Source: Candidatus Pacearchaeota archaeon
GTDB lineage: Archaea > Nanobdellota > Nanobdellia > Pacearchaeales > GW2011-AR1
Reading direction: 5' to 3'
Length of the DNA stretch: 44,270 nt
Assembly: GCA_026414385.1 (NCBI GenBank)
Contig: JAOAJC010000005.1
Span: forward strand, 1 to 44,270
Each line of letters begins with the position of its first letter. The stretch's first letter is position 1. Below, in pieces: positions 1 to 10,276 of the stretch. The translations under genes and the position numbers were made by a program. The notes beneath the pieces are model-generated. The model saw only the letters and a program-made list of their open reading frames with translations. It ran no database searches and had not been told where the DNA came from.

Positions 1-1
1 G

Positions 2-679
2 GTTAATGGATTAAAGATGGATGGGGTTTTGTTTAATTGTCCTGTAAAAGTTTTCTCGCAAAAAGGTTATCTAACAGAAGAATATGTTGATCAGCTACAT
101 GAAACTATTGGCGAGTATATCAAAGCAAGAATGTTTATCATCGCTCCAGCAAGCAGAGTTTATTTCTTGCAAGATTACATAGAACAGAACGGGATAAGAT
201 ATTATGTTTTGAGAATTCCTTATTCTGTAATTGAAGAATTACATAAAAGAGCGTTCACAAGACCATTACAGCCTACTTCTGCAAAAGATATTAATCAAAA
301 TATTGAACAAGTAGGATTTGATTTTATACATCCGCCGAATGTGAAAGCAGAATATTTCAGAAGAAAGCCGAAAGACAAACTGATTGAAGAAGAGCTTGTT
401 ATTGAAATAAAAGAGTTTGAAGCTGTTCAACGAGCAAAAGAGCCTGTTGAGTTCAAAGATCCAAAAGAAGCCTTGAGCATGGTTCTGATTGACAGAGACT
501 ATAATGGCAAATACTTTAATATGACTGACTACTTCTTTGCAGATGATATCAAAAAAGAAGGCTACAAAGTAAGAGTTTCTGCTGAAAAAGTTGGCGAAAA
601 GGTTTGCATTATTTATTTAGATATTTTCGGGAACGAAAGGATTGAGGTAAAAGGAATAAAGGAGTTTAAGAGAGGGTAA
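2..679 (+). CDS. Type III restriction-modification system methyltransferase (Mod), C-terminal part; truncated by window start
   Basis: Reading frame is open to the window edge upstream of ATG 17 (VNGLKMDGV...). Protein resembles Mod C-terminus and is followed 2 nt later by a Res-type helicase gene. Confidence 0.75.
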   Translation, partial: VNGLKMDGVLFNCPVKVFSQKGYLTEEYVDQLHETIGEYIKARMFIIAPASRVYFLQDYIEQNGIRYYVLRIPYSVIEELHKRAFTRPLQPTSAKDINQNIEQVGFDFIHPPNVKAEYFRRKPKDKLIEEELVIEIKEFEAVQRAKEPVEFKDPKEALSMVLIDRDYNGKYFNMTDYFFADDIKKEGYKVRVSAEKVGEKVCIIYLDIFGNERIEVKGIKEFKRG

Positions 680-681
680 AA

Positions 682-3201
682 ATGCTGCCCATTAAAGTCA
701 ACGAATTGGTTTTGCAGGTTACGAAGAATATAGATCCAGAAAAACTGGATCTAGATAAGTACGAAGATTTTCTCGAGGAGCTTTGCGGACATAGAGAATT
801 CCAGAAAGAGGCGATAAGAACTGCTGTCAGATTTCTCCTAAGTGGCGAGTATAAAAATACAGAAGATTTAGCAAAAGAAAATTTTGACACAAATCCTGCG
901 CTAAAGGAGTATTATAAAAGTTTTGAAAATTTTAAGAACAAACTAGAATTTCCAGATAAACTTGCTTGCACGATTGACCTGGCAACAGCAACAGGAAAAA
1001 GCTGGGTAATGTATGGAATTGCACAGATTCTTTTATGCGAGGGTGCAGTAGATCAAGTATTGATTTTATGCCCATCAAGAACTGTTAAAAGAGAGCTATT
1101 AAAAAAATTTGAAAAATTCGTTATTGACAAAAACTTAAGAGCAGCATTGCAGGATGAAGCGATTCCTATAAAAGCGAATCCAAGCATCACAGATGCTTCA
1201 CGAACAATAAAGAAATGGGATATTTGTATAGATAATGTTCACAAAACTTATGCTCATGTAACTTCTTCTATTTCAGACAGCTTAAAAGGAAAAGGAGAAA
1301 GAACGCTTGTTTTGAATGACGAATCTCATCATATTATGAACCCAGAGGTTGAATCGATAAAAACCGACGTACAAGCAATGAAAGAATGGAAGAAATTCTT
1401 GCTAGATAAAAATTACAACTTCAAATTTATCGTTGGATTTACAGGAACACCTTACATGAGAAACGAGTATGCAAGAGATGTTGTTTACAGATATAGTATT
1501 ATGCAAGCAATGGAAGGTGATATGGCAGGAAATTTCGTTATTAAGAAAGTAGAGTATCTAAAGGAATCCAATGCCAAAACTTGGCCTCAAAAACTAGAAG
1601 AAATTTATGCAAACCATCAAAGAAACAAGAAAACTTGGGATAAAGCAGATAAGCACATTACAATTTTTGTAACTCAAACTATCAATAAGGCTGAGAAATT
1701 AGCAAATGACATCAAGAATTTTCTTATTGATAAGGAAAAAATAACGCCGGATAAAGCAGAAAAGAAAGTTTTAGTCGTAACATCAAGCCCAAAACATGAA
1801 GCGAATAGAGAAATACTAAAAGAGGTTAATAACACAAAAAATCCTGTTGAATGGATTGTTTCTGTAAGTATGCTTACTGAAGGGTGGGATGTGGATAATG
1901 TTTTTCAAATTGTTCCGCATGAGGAAAGAGCTTTTAACTCAAAGTTGTTAATTGCACAAGTATTAGGTAGAGGATTAAGAGTTCCTAAGAATTACTCTTC
2001 TGAACAGCCCACAGTTATAGTTTATAACCATTACAAATGGGGAGAAGCAATAAGAGAACTAGTAGAAGAGGTAATGGATTATGAGAAACGAGTAAGAAGT
2101 TACATTGTCGATAAAGAAAAGGATTACAATTTTGAATTACACAATATGAAATATGAAAAGATAGAGGTTCAAAAGAAATTACATCTTCAAAAAGGCAAAT
2201 ACGAAATACCAAAAATTCCTGAGCTAAGCACACAGTCAGGAATAATAAAATTAAGAACAACTTATTTCCAAATAAAAGAACAAAAGGAGAAGGAAGTAGT
2301 TACGCAAATTCCTGTAAAGCTGTATAGTGTAGAAAGAACTGTTAATGATGTTGTTAACAAATTGGACGAATTCTACGAAGAGAGAGGAATGAAATGTCCA
2401 TATAAAATAGATAAGCAAAAGCTCAAAGTAGAAATAGAACATGCTTTGAAGAAAGCAGATCCTGAAAAGACTGGGATGCTCACTGAAGAAAACAAAAACA
2501 GAATCGAAAGAGCATTTGATGTTTTAAAGAGAGAAGCAACAGGAACAACAGTAATAAAAAGGGTTTCTCAGACGCCTTACATAATAAGAACAAAAGATAT
2601 TCCTGCAGCAAGTGCAAAAGTTTCAGAGTTTCTAAAGAACAAAGCAGTGGTCTACGAAGAATCTTCAATAAAACTGTCTAAAAAGGAAGATAGAGAACTT
2701 ATAGAAGAGGCGAGTAATGAAGCTCCTCGCAAGAATGTGATAATCATTGATAACAAATATTTGTTTAAATGTCCTTTGAATGTAGTAATTCTTTCTCATA
2801 ACAATGAAAGAGAATTCGCAAGATATTTAGCGATGCCGGAATATGCCCAGAAAATAGACGCGTGGATTAAGTCTGTTGACAGAGGGTTTTATGATGTTCC
2901 TTATACCTACCGCAAAGGAACACATCAGAAATGGGCAAAATTTAATCCAGACTTCTTTATCAAGATAGGAAAAGATATTTTAATTGCAGAGATAAAATCT
3001 GATGAAGATATTACTCAAGAAAACAAAGCCAAATTGAAATATGCTAAAATTCACTTTGAAGAATTAAACAAAAAACAGAAGAAATTCAAATATTATTTTA
3101 AGTTCCTTTCCCCACAAGATTTTCCACAGTTCTTTGAAGCTATAAAGGCTGGAAATTATGCAAAATACACCAGCAACCTTGAAGCTGAATTAAAAGTCTA
3201 A
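682..3201 (+). CDS. Type III restriction enzyme Res subunit (DEAD/DEAH-type helicase plus C-terminal nuclease)
   Basis: Walker A-like TATATGKSWVM, DESHH box, GFTGTPY, QVLGRGLRVP helicase motif, C-terminal NPDFFIK...LIAEIKSD PD-(D/E)xK-like motif. Confidence 0.88.
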   Translation: MLPIKVNELVLQVTKNIDPEKLDLDKYEDFLEELCGHREFQKEAIRTAVRFLLSGEYKNTEDLAKENFDTNPALKEYYKSFENFKNKLEFPDKLACTIDLATATGKSWVMYGIAQILLCEGAVDQVLILCPSRTVKRELLKKFEKFVIDKNLRAALQDEAIPIKANPSITDASRTIKKWDICIDNVHKTYAHVTSSISDSLKGKGERTLVLNDESHHIMNPEVESIKTDVQAMKEWKKFLLDKNYNFKFIVGFTGTPYMRNEYARDVVYRYSIMQAMEGDMAGNFVIKKVEYLKESNAKTWPQKLEEIYANHQRNKKTWDKADKHITIFVTQTINKAEKLANDIKNFLIDKEKITPDKAEKKVLVVTSSPKHEANREILKEVNNTKNPVEWIVSVSMLTEGWDVDNVFQIVPHEERAFNSKLLIAQVLGRGLRVPKNYSSEQPTVIVYNHYKWGEAIRELVEEVMDYEKRVRSYIVDKEKDYNFELHNMKYEKIEVQKKLHLQKGKYEIPKIPELSTQSGIIKLRTTYFQIKEQKEKEVVTQIPVKLYSVERTVNDVVNKLDEFYEERGMKCPYKIDKQKLKVEIEHALKKADPEKTGMLTEENKNRIERAFDVLKREATGTTVIKRVSQTPYIIRTKDIPAASAKVSEFLKNKAVVYEESSIKLSKKEDRELIEEASNEAPRKNVIIIDNKYLFKCPLNVVILSHNNEREFARYLAMPEYAQKIDAWIKSVDRGFYDVPYTYRKGTHQKWAKFNPDFFIKIGKDILIAEIKSDEDITQENKAKLKYAKIHFEELNKKQKKFKYYFKFLSPQDFPQFFEAIKAGNYAKYTSNLEAELKV

Positions 3202-3371
3202 CCCTACCACACAACTTAAGAAAATCGCCTTATCACCCGGCATTCGACTTAAGAATCATCACCCGTTATTGCGACAGAGAGAAAAAACGCAAGGTTTAAA
3301 AAGGAAGTTTTATGAAATGATTTATTAATATATACATAAAAATCGCTTTTGGAGAGGATTATTTTCCCAGA

Positions 3372-3578
3372 ATGCATATACTACAACCCAAACACACAAA
3401 ATTGAAGCCAAATGAGGCAGAAGAATTATTAAAAAAATATAATATTTCTGCTTCGCAATTGCCAAAAATAAGATTAACTGATCCTTGTGTGCCGGAAGGA
3501 TGTAAGGTTGGGGACATTTTAAAAATTGAGAGAAAAGAAGAAGGTAATGTTAATGTTTATTTCAGAGTTGTTGCATAA
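3372..3578 (+). CDS. rpoH: DNA-directed RNA polymerase subunit H (Rpo5)
   Basis: 68 aa, LPKIRLTDPC...GCKVGDILKIERK typical of archaeal RpoH; directly upstream of rpoB. Confidence 0.93.
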   Translation: MHILQPKHTKLKPNEAEELLKKYNISASQLPKIRLTDPCVPEGCKVGDILKIERKEEGNVNVYFRVVA

Positions 3579-3580
3579 AA

Positions 3581-6500
3581 ATGTCAAAATACAATAATAT
3601 ATTAATAAAAAACTATCTTGAACAGCACTCACTTGTAGAAAGCAACATTATTTCTTTTAATGATTTTATAAACAACAAAATGCAACAAATTATCAACGAG
3701 ATTAATGAGAATATTCAAAATGAAGAAGGGATTGAGATAAAACTCGGCAAAATTAGAGTGGATAAACCGCACATCATAGAAGCTGATGGGAGTGAGACAC
3801 AAATAACTCCGACGATAGCAAAATTAAGAAACATAACTTATTCTGCGCCTGTTTTCGTTGAATTAACAATAAAATTTGACAATCAAATAGATAGTACTGA
3901 AGTTGAGATAGGAAGAATTCCTATTATGGTAAGAAGTGCTGCTTGTAATACTTATGGAATGAGTAGAGAACAATTAAAAGAAATTTATATGGATGCGCTT
4001 GATCCTGGAGGATATTTTATAATCAATGGAAATGAGAGAGTAATGGTTATGAGCGAGGATCTTGCAGCAAATCAGCCATTTATAGAAGAAGGGAGACTGG
4101 GACTAACATTAAGAATATTTTCGCAAAGAGGTTCTTATAGAATTCCAACGACAATATCAGAAGCAAATGATGGAATTCTTGAAGTTAGTTTTAGTAGGTT
4201 AAAAAACATCCCTGCGATAGTGCTTTTAAAAGCGCTTGGAATGACAAAAGAAGCAGACATTACAAAAAACATAAATTACGAAAATGACTGTTTGATAGTT
4301 AATTTATATGAATATGCAAACTTGCAAGACGCTGAAGACGCAATAAATTATATTGGTGAAAAAGCTGGAATTCAGGGAACAAAAAAAGAGATAACAACGA
4401 GAGTTAAACAAAGAATTGATTCTTTTTTATTACCCCATATCGGAACTGATAAAGCGTCAAGGAGCGAAAAAGCATTTACGCTTTGCAGATTGCTAAATCT
4501 TTATCTTAAATCAAAAGACAATAAAAAAATAAGAACTGATAAAGATCATTACGCAAATAAAAGAGTTAAGCTTTCCGGAGATTTAATGAGCGATTTGTTT
4601 AGAGTTAATATTGGAATTTTTATAAGGGAGATACAATATTCTCTAAAAAAAATATCAAAAAGAAAAAAATTCTATTCATTGAAAACAATTGCTAAATCAA
4701 CTTTATTTACCCATAGAATAGAGAGTGCGATTGCAACAGGAAGTTGGATTGGTGAGAGAACCGGCGTTACTCAAAATATGGATAAAACAAATTATCTTGC
4801 AATGTTATCACAATTACAAAGAGTTTCTTCTATGTTGCCAGGCGAGCAAGAGAATTTCATGGCGAGAACGCTACATCCAACGCATTATGGAAGATTTTGC
4901 CCAACTGAAACTCCGGAAGGAACTGAAATCGGGTTGAGAAAAAACTTGTCAATGCTTGCAAAAATTTCGACAGCAATTACATTTGATGAAAATCAGATAA
5001 TTAAAAAATTTAATGAATTGGGGTTAAATAAAGAAAATGGAAAGGATGTATTCTTTAATGGTAGGTCAATAGGGTTTGTTTCAGATGTTAATGGTTTTGT
5101 TAAAAAAATTAGAGAGATGAGGAGAAATGGTGAGTTGCCAAAAGAATTAAGCGTTAGGTATGATTTGCTTTTAGACCAAGTTACAATATCAACTGAGGTG
5201 GGGAGAGTGTTAAGGCCGTTAATTATTGTTGAAAATGGGGTTAGTAAATTGAAAGACGAACATATTGTTTTGTTGGAAAGTGGAAAAATTAAATGGATAG
5301 ATTTGATAAATGAAGGAATTATTGAGTATATTGACGCTGCTGAAGAAGATAATGCAATGATTGCGTTAAATGCGGACGAGATAACTGAAAATCATACACA
5401 CCTTGAAATACACCCAATTGACTTGTTTGGGTTAATAACGAGTCTTGTTCCTTTTGCAAATCATGATCAGAGTTCAAGATTAAATAGGGGGAGTAAAACA
5501 TTAAAGCAAAGTCTTGGAATTTATGCAGCAAATTATTTAATGCGTCTTGATACTGACGTTTCTATATTGCATTATCCACAAAAACCAATAGTTAGAAGTT
5601 TTGTTTATGATACTTTAGAAATTTATCCAGCCGGACAAAATATTGTTGTTGCAATAATGCCTTTTGAAGGATATAATTTAGAGGATGCAGTTGTGTTGAA
5701 TAAAGCAAGTGTTGATAGAGGAATGGGAAGAAGCACATATTTTAGACCTTATAGTGCGATAGAATTGCAATATGCTGGAGGATTAAAAGATGAGATTATG
5801 ATTCCAGATAAAGATGTTGCTGGTTATAGGACAGAAGAATCTTATAAATATCTTGAAGATGATGGAATAGCTTATCCGGAAGCTGATATGAATGAGGGAG
5901 ATGTAATAATAGGTAAAGTTTCGCCTCCAAAATTTTTAAGTGAGGCAAGAGACATAAGCATACAAGCAAAAAAAGAGACAAGTTGCGCGATAAGGCAGGA
6001 GGAGAGAGGAACTGTTGATGCTGTCTTTATAACTGTTGATCAAGAAGGAAATAAAGTTGTGCAAGTCAGAACAAGGGATTCAAGATTGCCGGAACCAGGA
6101 GATAAATTTTCAACTCCGCATGGGCAGAAAGGAGTTGTTGGATTAATAGCGGATTCTGAGGATATTCCTTTTAGCGCATCCGGGATAAAACCTGATTTAA
6201 TTTTCAATCCGCATGGAATCCCGAGCAGAATGACTATTGGATATTTAATAGAGATAGTTGCTGGAAAAGTCGGGGCATTATCTGGAAAAATTATTGACGG
6301 AACTCCATTTAGCGGACAGAGCGTTGAAGAACTTGAACAACAATTAAAGGAAATGGGATTTAGGTATGATGGGAAAGAAACTATGTATAATGGCATTACA
6401 GGAAAGAAAATGGATGCTAAGATTTTTGTGGGTAATATTTATTATCTAAAATTAAAACACATGGTAAAGAACAAAATGCATGGAAGGGCCTCTGGAAAGG

Positions 6501-6832
6501 TTACTTTATTGACAAGACAACCAATTGAAGGCAGGGCAAGAGGCGGTGGATTAAGGATGGGGGAGATGGAACAACAAGCATTAGCAGGACATGGGGCAGC
6601 ACTATTATTAAAAGAGAGATATGATTCTGATAAAACAATCGTGCATATTTGTAAAGATTGCGGGCATATGACTTACGAAGATACAATAAGGAATAGAATT
6701 GTTTGTGAGGTATGCGGAAGTAATGAAGTAGAATCTGTTGAGATGTCATATGCATTTAAATTGCTTGTTGACGAGTTACTTGGGTTGGGAATTCATACGT
6801 CATTTGAACTAAAAAACAAATATGAACAATGA
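3581..6832 (+). CDS. rpoB: DNA-directed RNA polymerase subunit B (single, unsplit)
   Basis: 1083 aa; GRFCPTETPEGTEIGL, GDKFSTPHGQKGVVG, RGGGLRMGEMEQQALAGHGAA, C-terminal Zn site. Confidence 0.97.
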   Translation: MSKYNNILIKNYLEQHSLVESNIISFNDFINNKMQQIINEINENIQNEEGIEIKLGKIRVDKPHIIEADGSETQITPTIAKLRNITYSAPVFVELTIKFDNQIDSTEVEIGRIPIMVRSAACNTYGMSREQLKEIYMDALDPGGYFIINGNERVMVMSEDLAANQPFIEEGRLGLTLRIFSQRGSYRIPTTISEANDGILEVSFSRLKNIPAIVLLKALGMTKEADITKNINYENDCLIVNLYEYANLQDAEDAINYIGEKAGIQGTKKEITTRVKQRIDSFLLPHIGTDKASRSEKAFTLCRLLNLYLKSKDNKKIRTDKDHYANKRVKLSGDLMSDLFRVNIGIFIREIQYSLKKISKRKKFYSLKTIAKSTLFTHRIESAIATGSWIGERTGVTQNMDKTNYLAMLSQLQRVSSMLPGEQENFMARTLHPTHYGRFCPTETPEGTEIGLRKNLSMLAKISTAITFDENQIIKKFNELGLNKENGKDVFFNGRSIGFVSDVNGFVKKIREMRRNGELPKELSVRYDLLLDQVTISTEVGRVLRPLIIVENGVSKLKDEHIVLLESGKIKWIDLINEGIIEYIDAAEEDNAMIALNADEITENHTHLEIHPIDLFGLITSLVPFANHDQSSRLNRGSKTLKQSLGIYAANYLMRLDTDVSILHYPQKPIVRSFVYDTLEIYPAGQNIVVAIMPFEGYNLEDAVVLNKASVDRGMGRSTYFRPYSAIELQYAGGLKDEIMIPDKDVAGYRTEESYKYLEDDGIAYPEADMNEGDVIIGKVSPPKFLSEARDISIQAKKETSCAIRQEERGTVDAVFITVDQEGNKVVQVRTRDSRLPEPGDKFSTPHGQKGVVGLIADSEDIPFSASGIKPDLIFNPHGIPSRMTIGYLIEIVAGKVGALSGKIIDGTPFSGQSVEELEQQLKEMGFRYDGKETMYNGITGKKMDAKIFVGNIYYLKLKHMVKNKMHGRASGKVTLLTRQPIEGRARGGGLRMGEMEQQALAGHGAALLLKERYDSDKTIVHICKDCGHMTYEDTIRNRIVCEVCGSNEVESVEMSYAFKLLVDELLGLGIHTSFELKNKYEQ

Positions 6833-8979
6833 ATGAAAACATTTATTTTAGAAAACAAGTAAGAGCATTGAAGTTTAACTTAATTAGTCCTGAATTTATA
6901 AAAAAGATAGCGTGTGCAAAAATTGTTACGCCCGAACTTTATGACATAGATGGTTTCCCTGTTGATGGTGGATTAATGGATTTGAGATTAGGGGCTATTG
7001 ATCCTGGAGTAAGATGCAGGACATGTGGAAAGAGAGTAAAAGAGTGTCCGGGACATCCTGGGTGCATAGAATTAGCAAGGCCAGTATTGCATATTAAATA
7101 TATACCATTCATAGAATTGTGCTTGAGAAGTTTCTGTCCGAAATGTGGAAAGTTAACGTTGAGTGAAGAAAAACAAAAAGAGATGAGTATACCAATGAGA
7201 GCAAAAAAAGCGAGAGATGCAAGAAAATGTCCTCATTGTAATGAACCTATAGAAAGAATAAAGCTTGAAAAACCGAGCAATTTTATGATAGGAAAAAAGA
7301 GATTAACGCCGATAGAGATAAGAGAAAGACTTGTTTTAATAACTGATGAAGAATTGAAAAAAATAGGAATTAATCCAAAAACATGCAGACCTGAATGGGC
7401 TGTGTTGTCGTTATTGATTGTTCCGTCTGTAACTGTGAGGCCATCAATAACGCTTGAAACGGGAGAAAGGAGTGAGGACGATCTTACTCATAAATTGGGA
7501 GACATAATAAGGGCGAATCAGAGATTATGGGAAAACCTGAATGCCGGAGCTCCTGAAGTAATAATTGAAGATTTGTGGGATTTATTACAATATCATGTTA
7601 CGACTTTTTTTGACAATAATATTTCTAAAATACCTCCTGCGAGACACAGATCAGGGCAACCATTAAAAACAATAACAGAAAGAATCAAAGGAAAAGAGGG
7701 AAGAATAAGACACAACCTTGCTGGAAAGAGAGTTAATTATTCTGCAAGAACAGTCATATCACCAGACCCATTTATTAAAATAAATGAGGTTGGAATTCCA
7801 ATTGAGATTGCGAAAATTGTAACTGTGATAGAAAATGTAACTACATCAAATATTGAAGAAATGAAAAAATTAATTAAGCAAGGCAACAAATATCCGGGGG
7901 CAAATTATGTAATAAGAAGCGATGGAAAAAAGAAAAAGATAACAGAGGAATTAAGTGAGGAATTGTGTGCAGAGATACAACCAGGATATAAAATTGAAAG
8001 GCATTTAAGAGATGGAGATATTGTATTATTTAATAGGCACCCATCATTGCACAAACAAAGCTTAATGGCTCATTTTGTAAAAGTTTTACCAAACAGAACA
8101 TTTAGATTGCATCCAGCAATAGCAATGCCATATAACGCAGATTTTGACGGGGACGAGATGAATATCCATAGTCCACAAACAGAAGAGGCAAGAGCTGAAG
8201 CAAAAGTATTGTTAGACGTAAGCAAAAACATTATTTCTTCAAAAAACAACATGAATCTTGCTGGAACAATAACTGACGCGATAACTGGAATTTATCTTCT
8301 TGGAAAAGAAGTTGTTAAAAAAGAAGATGCAGATGAACTTCTTTTTTCAGCAGGAGTTAAACCAAAATTAAAAAAGAAAGAAATTGAAGGAAAAGAGGTT
8401 TTTGCACAAGTTTTGCCGGAGAATTTTGAAATAAAACTGGATGATGAATTAAATGGTAGCGAGACATTTGCGACAGAAGATGGGAAATTAACGAAATTAA
8501 TTGACAAAGAGTTTGGGAGAGGAACAACAATTGACGTTATAAACAAAGTATTTACGTTAGGAATGATATCTCTGTCAAGAAAAGGTTATACTTTAGGATT
8601 AAGAGATTTAGATGTAACTGACAAAATTAGAGAACTAACAAAAAAAGTAATTGAAGATGCTGAAAGAAAAACTGCAAGCATTATAAAGGAGTATGAGGAG
8701 AATAGGTTAGTCCCGATAACTGGTAAAACTCTTGAAGAGTCGAGAGAATTGAAGATATTACAAGTATTAAATGAAGTAAGAACAGAAATTGGAAAAATTT
8801 TGAAAGAATATTTCCCTCAGGAAGAAAATGTGAGTAAAATGATAAATGTGGCGCGGCCGGTAGTATGGTTAATATTACGCAGATTGCGTGTTCTGTTGGA
8901 CAACAATCTTTGTGGAATAAAAGAATTAATTTCGGATACACTGATAGAACGCTATCATTTTTTAAACGAAATGATTTGA
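6829..8979 (+). CDS. rpoA1: DNA-directed RNA polymerase subunit A, N-terminal part (A'); ORF leaves the conserved frame near 8845
   Basis: N-terminal Zn site, YNADFDGDEMN catalytic motif; last ~45 codons (VARPVVWLILRR...) are out of frame relative to conserved sequence carried by the overlapping ORF. Confidence 0.93.
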   Translation: MNENIYFRKQVRALKFNLISPEFIKKIACAKIVTPELYDIDGFPVDGGLMDLRLGAIDPGVRCRTCGKRVKECPGHPGCIELARPVLHIKYIPFIELCLRSFCPKCGKLTLSEEKQKEMSIPMRAKKARDARKCPHCNEPIERIKLEKPSNFMIGKKRLTPIEIRERLVLITDEELKKIGINPKTCRPEWAVLSLLIVPSVTVRPSITLETGERSEDDLTHKLGDIIRANQRLWENLNAGAPEVIIEDLWDLLQYHVTTFFDNNISKIPPARHRSGQPLKTITERIKGKEGRIRHNLAGKRVNYSARTVISPDPFIKINEVGIPIEIAKIVTVIENVTTSNIEEMKKLIKQGNKYPGANYVIRSDGKKKKITEELSEELCAEIQPGYKIERHLRDGDIVLFNRHPSLHKQSLMAHFVKVLPNRTFRLHPAIAMPYNADFDGDEMNIHSPQTEEARAEAKVLLDVSKNIISSKNNMNLAGTITDAITGIYLLGKEVVKKEDADELLFSAGVKPKLKKKEIEGKEVFAQVLPENFEIKLDDELNGSETFATEDGKLTKLIDKEFGRGTTIDVINKVFTLGMISLSRKGYTLGLRDLDVTDKIRELTKKVIEDAERKTASIIKEYEENRLVPITGKTLEESRELKILQVLNEVRTEIGKILKEYFPQEENVSKMINVARPVVWLILRRLRVLLDNNLCGIKELISDTLIERYHFLNEMI

Positions 8980-10271
8980 GCCCGGAAGCAAGAGGGTTTA
9001 TTAAATCTTCATTTATAAAAGGATTGAAACCAACGGAATTTTTCTTTGGGGCGATGACTGGAAGAGATAGCCTTATGGACACTGCATTAAGAACTCCAAA
9101 ATCAGGATATTTGTATAGGAGATTAGTTTCGGCTTTGCAAGATTTAAAGGTTGAATATGATGGAACAGTAAGAGATGCTTCTGAAAATATAATTCAATTT
9201 GTTTATGGAGATGATGGCAAAGATGTTGCAAAGTTGCATCTGAAAGATGATAAAATTTCTCCTGGCGAGGCAATTGGGGTTGTGACTGCACAATCGTTTG
9301 GTGAGGCATCAACACAGATGGTATTAAGAACATTCCATTTTGCAGGAGTAGCACAAATGCAGGTAACGTTAGGATTGCCAAGGTTAATTGAGATTCTTGA
9401 CGCAAGAAAGAAACCAACAACTCCTTCAATGGAAATTTATCTTGAAAAAGAGTATAATAATGAAAAAGATGCAAAAACAATAGCTGAGAAAATAAAAGAA
9501 GTAACTTTGAAAGAAATAGTTTCTGAAATAAAAATTGATTTTGCAAACAAAAAAATAGAGATGATTTTAGACAACAAAGCACTAAAAAGCGTGCATGTTG
9601 GTGTTGGAAAGATAATTGAGAGATTGAACGAGAGAGGATTTAGCGTAAAAGGAAATGAACAAAAAATAATAATTAATGCGGCAAATATGAATTTTAAGGA
9701 GATGTACAAACTTAAAGAAAAAATAAAAGAAAGCACAATTTCGGGTATAAAAGACATTTCACAAGTGATAGTAACAACAAAAGGAAAAGATTTTGTAATA
9801 TTGACTTCTGGCTCTAATTTAAAAGAGATAATGCAGATTAAGGGAGTTGATAAAGAGAGAACAACATCAAATGACATTCATGACGTAGAGCAAGTATTAG
9901 GAATTGAGGCAGCGAGGGCAACAATTATAAACGAGATTAAAAAAGTATTGCAGGGACAGGGTTTAGACATTAATGAGAGGCATCTTAAATTAGTTGCCGA
10001 TGCTATGACTTCTTCTGGAATAGTGAAGGGTGTAACAAGAATGGGGATAATATCAGACAAAGCAAGCATACTTGCTAGAGCGACATTTGAAACACCTGAT
10101 AAGCAATTTATAAGTGCTACTATGCAAGGTGCAACTGATGAATTAAAGTCCGTAATTGAAAATATTTTGCTTAATCAAGTAATACCTGTTGGAACTGGTT
10201 TGCCAGGATTATTGGTAAGAGTGCAGGGGCCATTAGTTATAAAAGAGGAAAAAACAAAGAAAAAAGCATAA
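8865..10271 (+). CDS. rpoA2: DNA-directed RNA polymerase subunit A, end of A' plus A'' in one ORF
   Basis: MVNITQIACSVGQQ...LVSALQDLKVEYDGTVRD (A' C-terminal sequence) continuing in frame into SPGEAIGVVTAQSFGEASTQMVLRTFHFAG (A''). Confidence 0.92.
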   Translation: MVNITQIACSVGQQSLWNKRINFGYTDRTLSFFKRNDLSPEARGFIKSSFIKGLKPTEFFFGAMTGRDSLMDTALRTPKSGYLYRRLVSALQDLKVEYDGTVRDASENIIQFVYGDDGKDVAKLHLKDDKISPGEAIGVVTAQSFGEASTQMVLRTFHFAGVAQMQVTLGLPRLIEILDARKKPTTPSMEIYLEKEYNNEKDAKTIAEKIKEVTLKEIVSEIKIDFANKKIEMILDNKALKSVHVGVGKIIERLNERGFSVKGNEQKIIINAANMNFKEMYKLKEKIKESTISGIKDISQVIVTTKGKDFVILTSGSNLKEIMQIKGVDKERTTSNDIHDVEQVLGIEAARATIINEIKKVLQGQGLDINERHLKLVADAMTSSGIVKGVTRMGIISDKASILARATFETPDKQFISATMQGATDELKSVIENILLNQVIPVGTGLPGLLVRVQGPLVIKEEKTKKKA

Positions 10272-10276
10272 GCAAA

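Noticed and set aside
8835-8865. Programmed -1 frameshift site in rpoA
   Set aside because: No canonical X XXY YYZ slippery heptamer in the A' frame (AGT AAA ATG ATA AAT); a 1-nt sequence error or gene-level change is simpler, though not proven.
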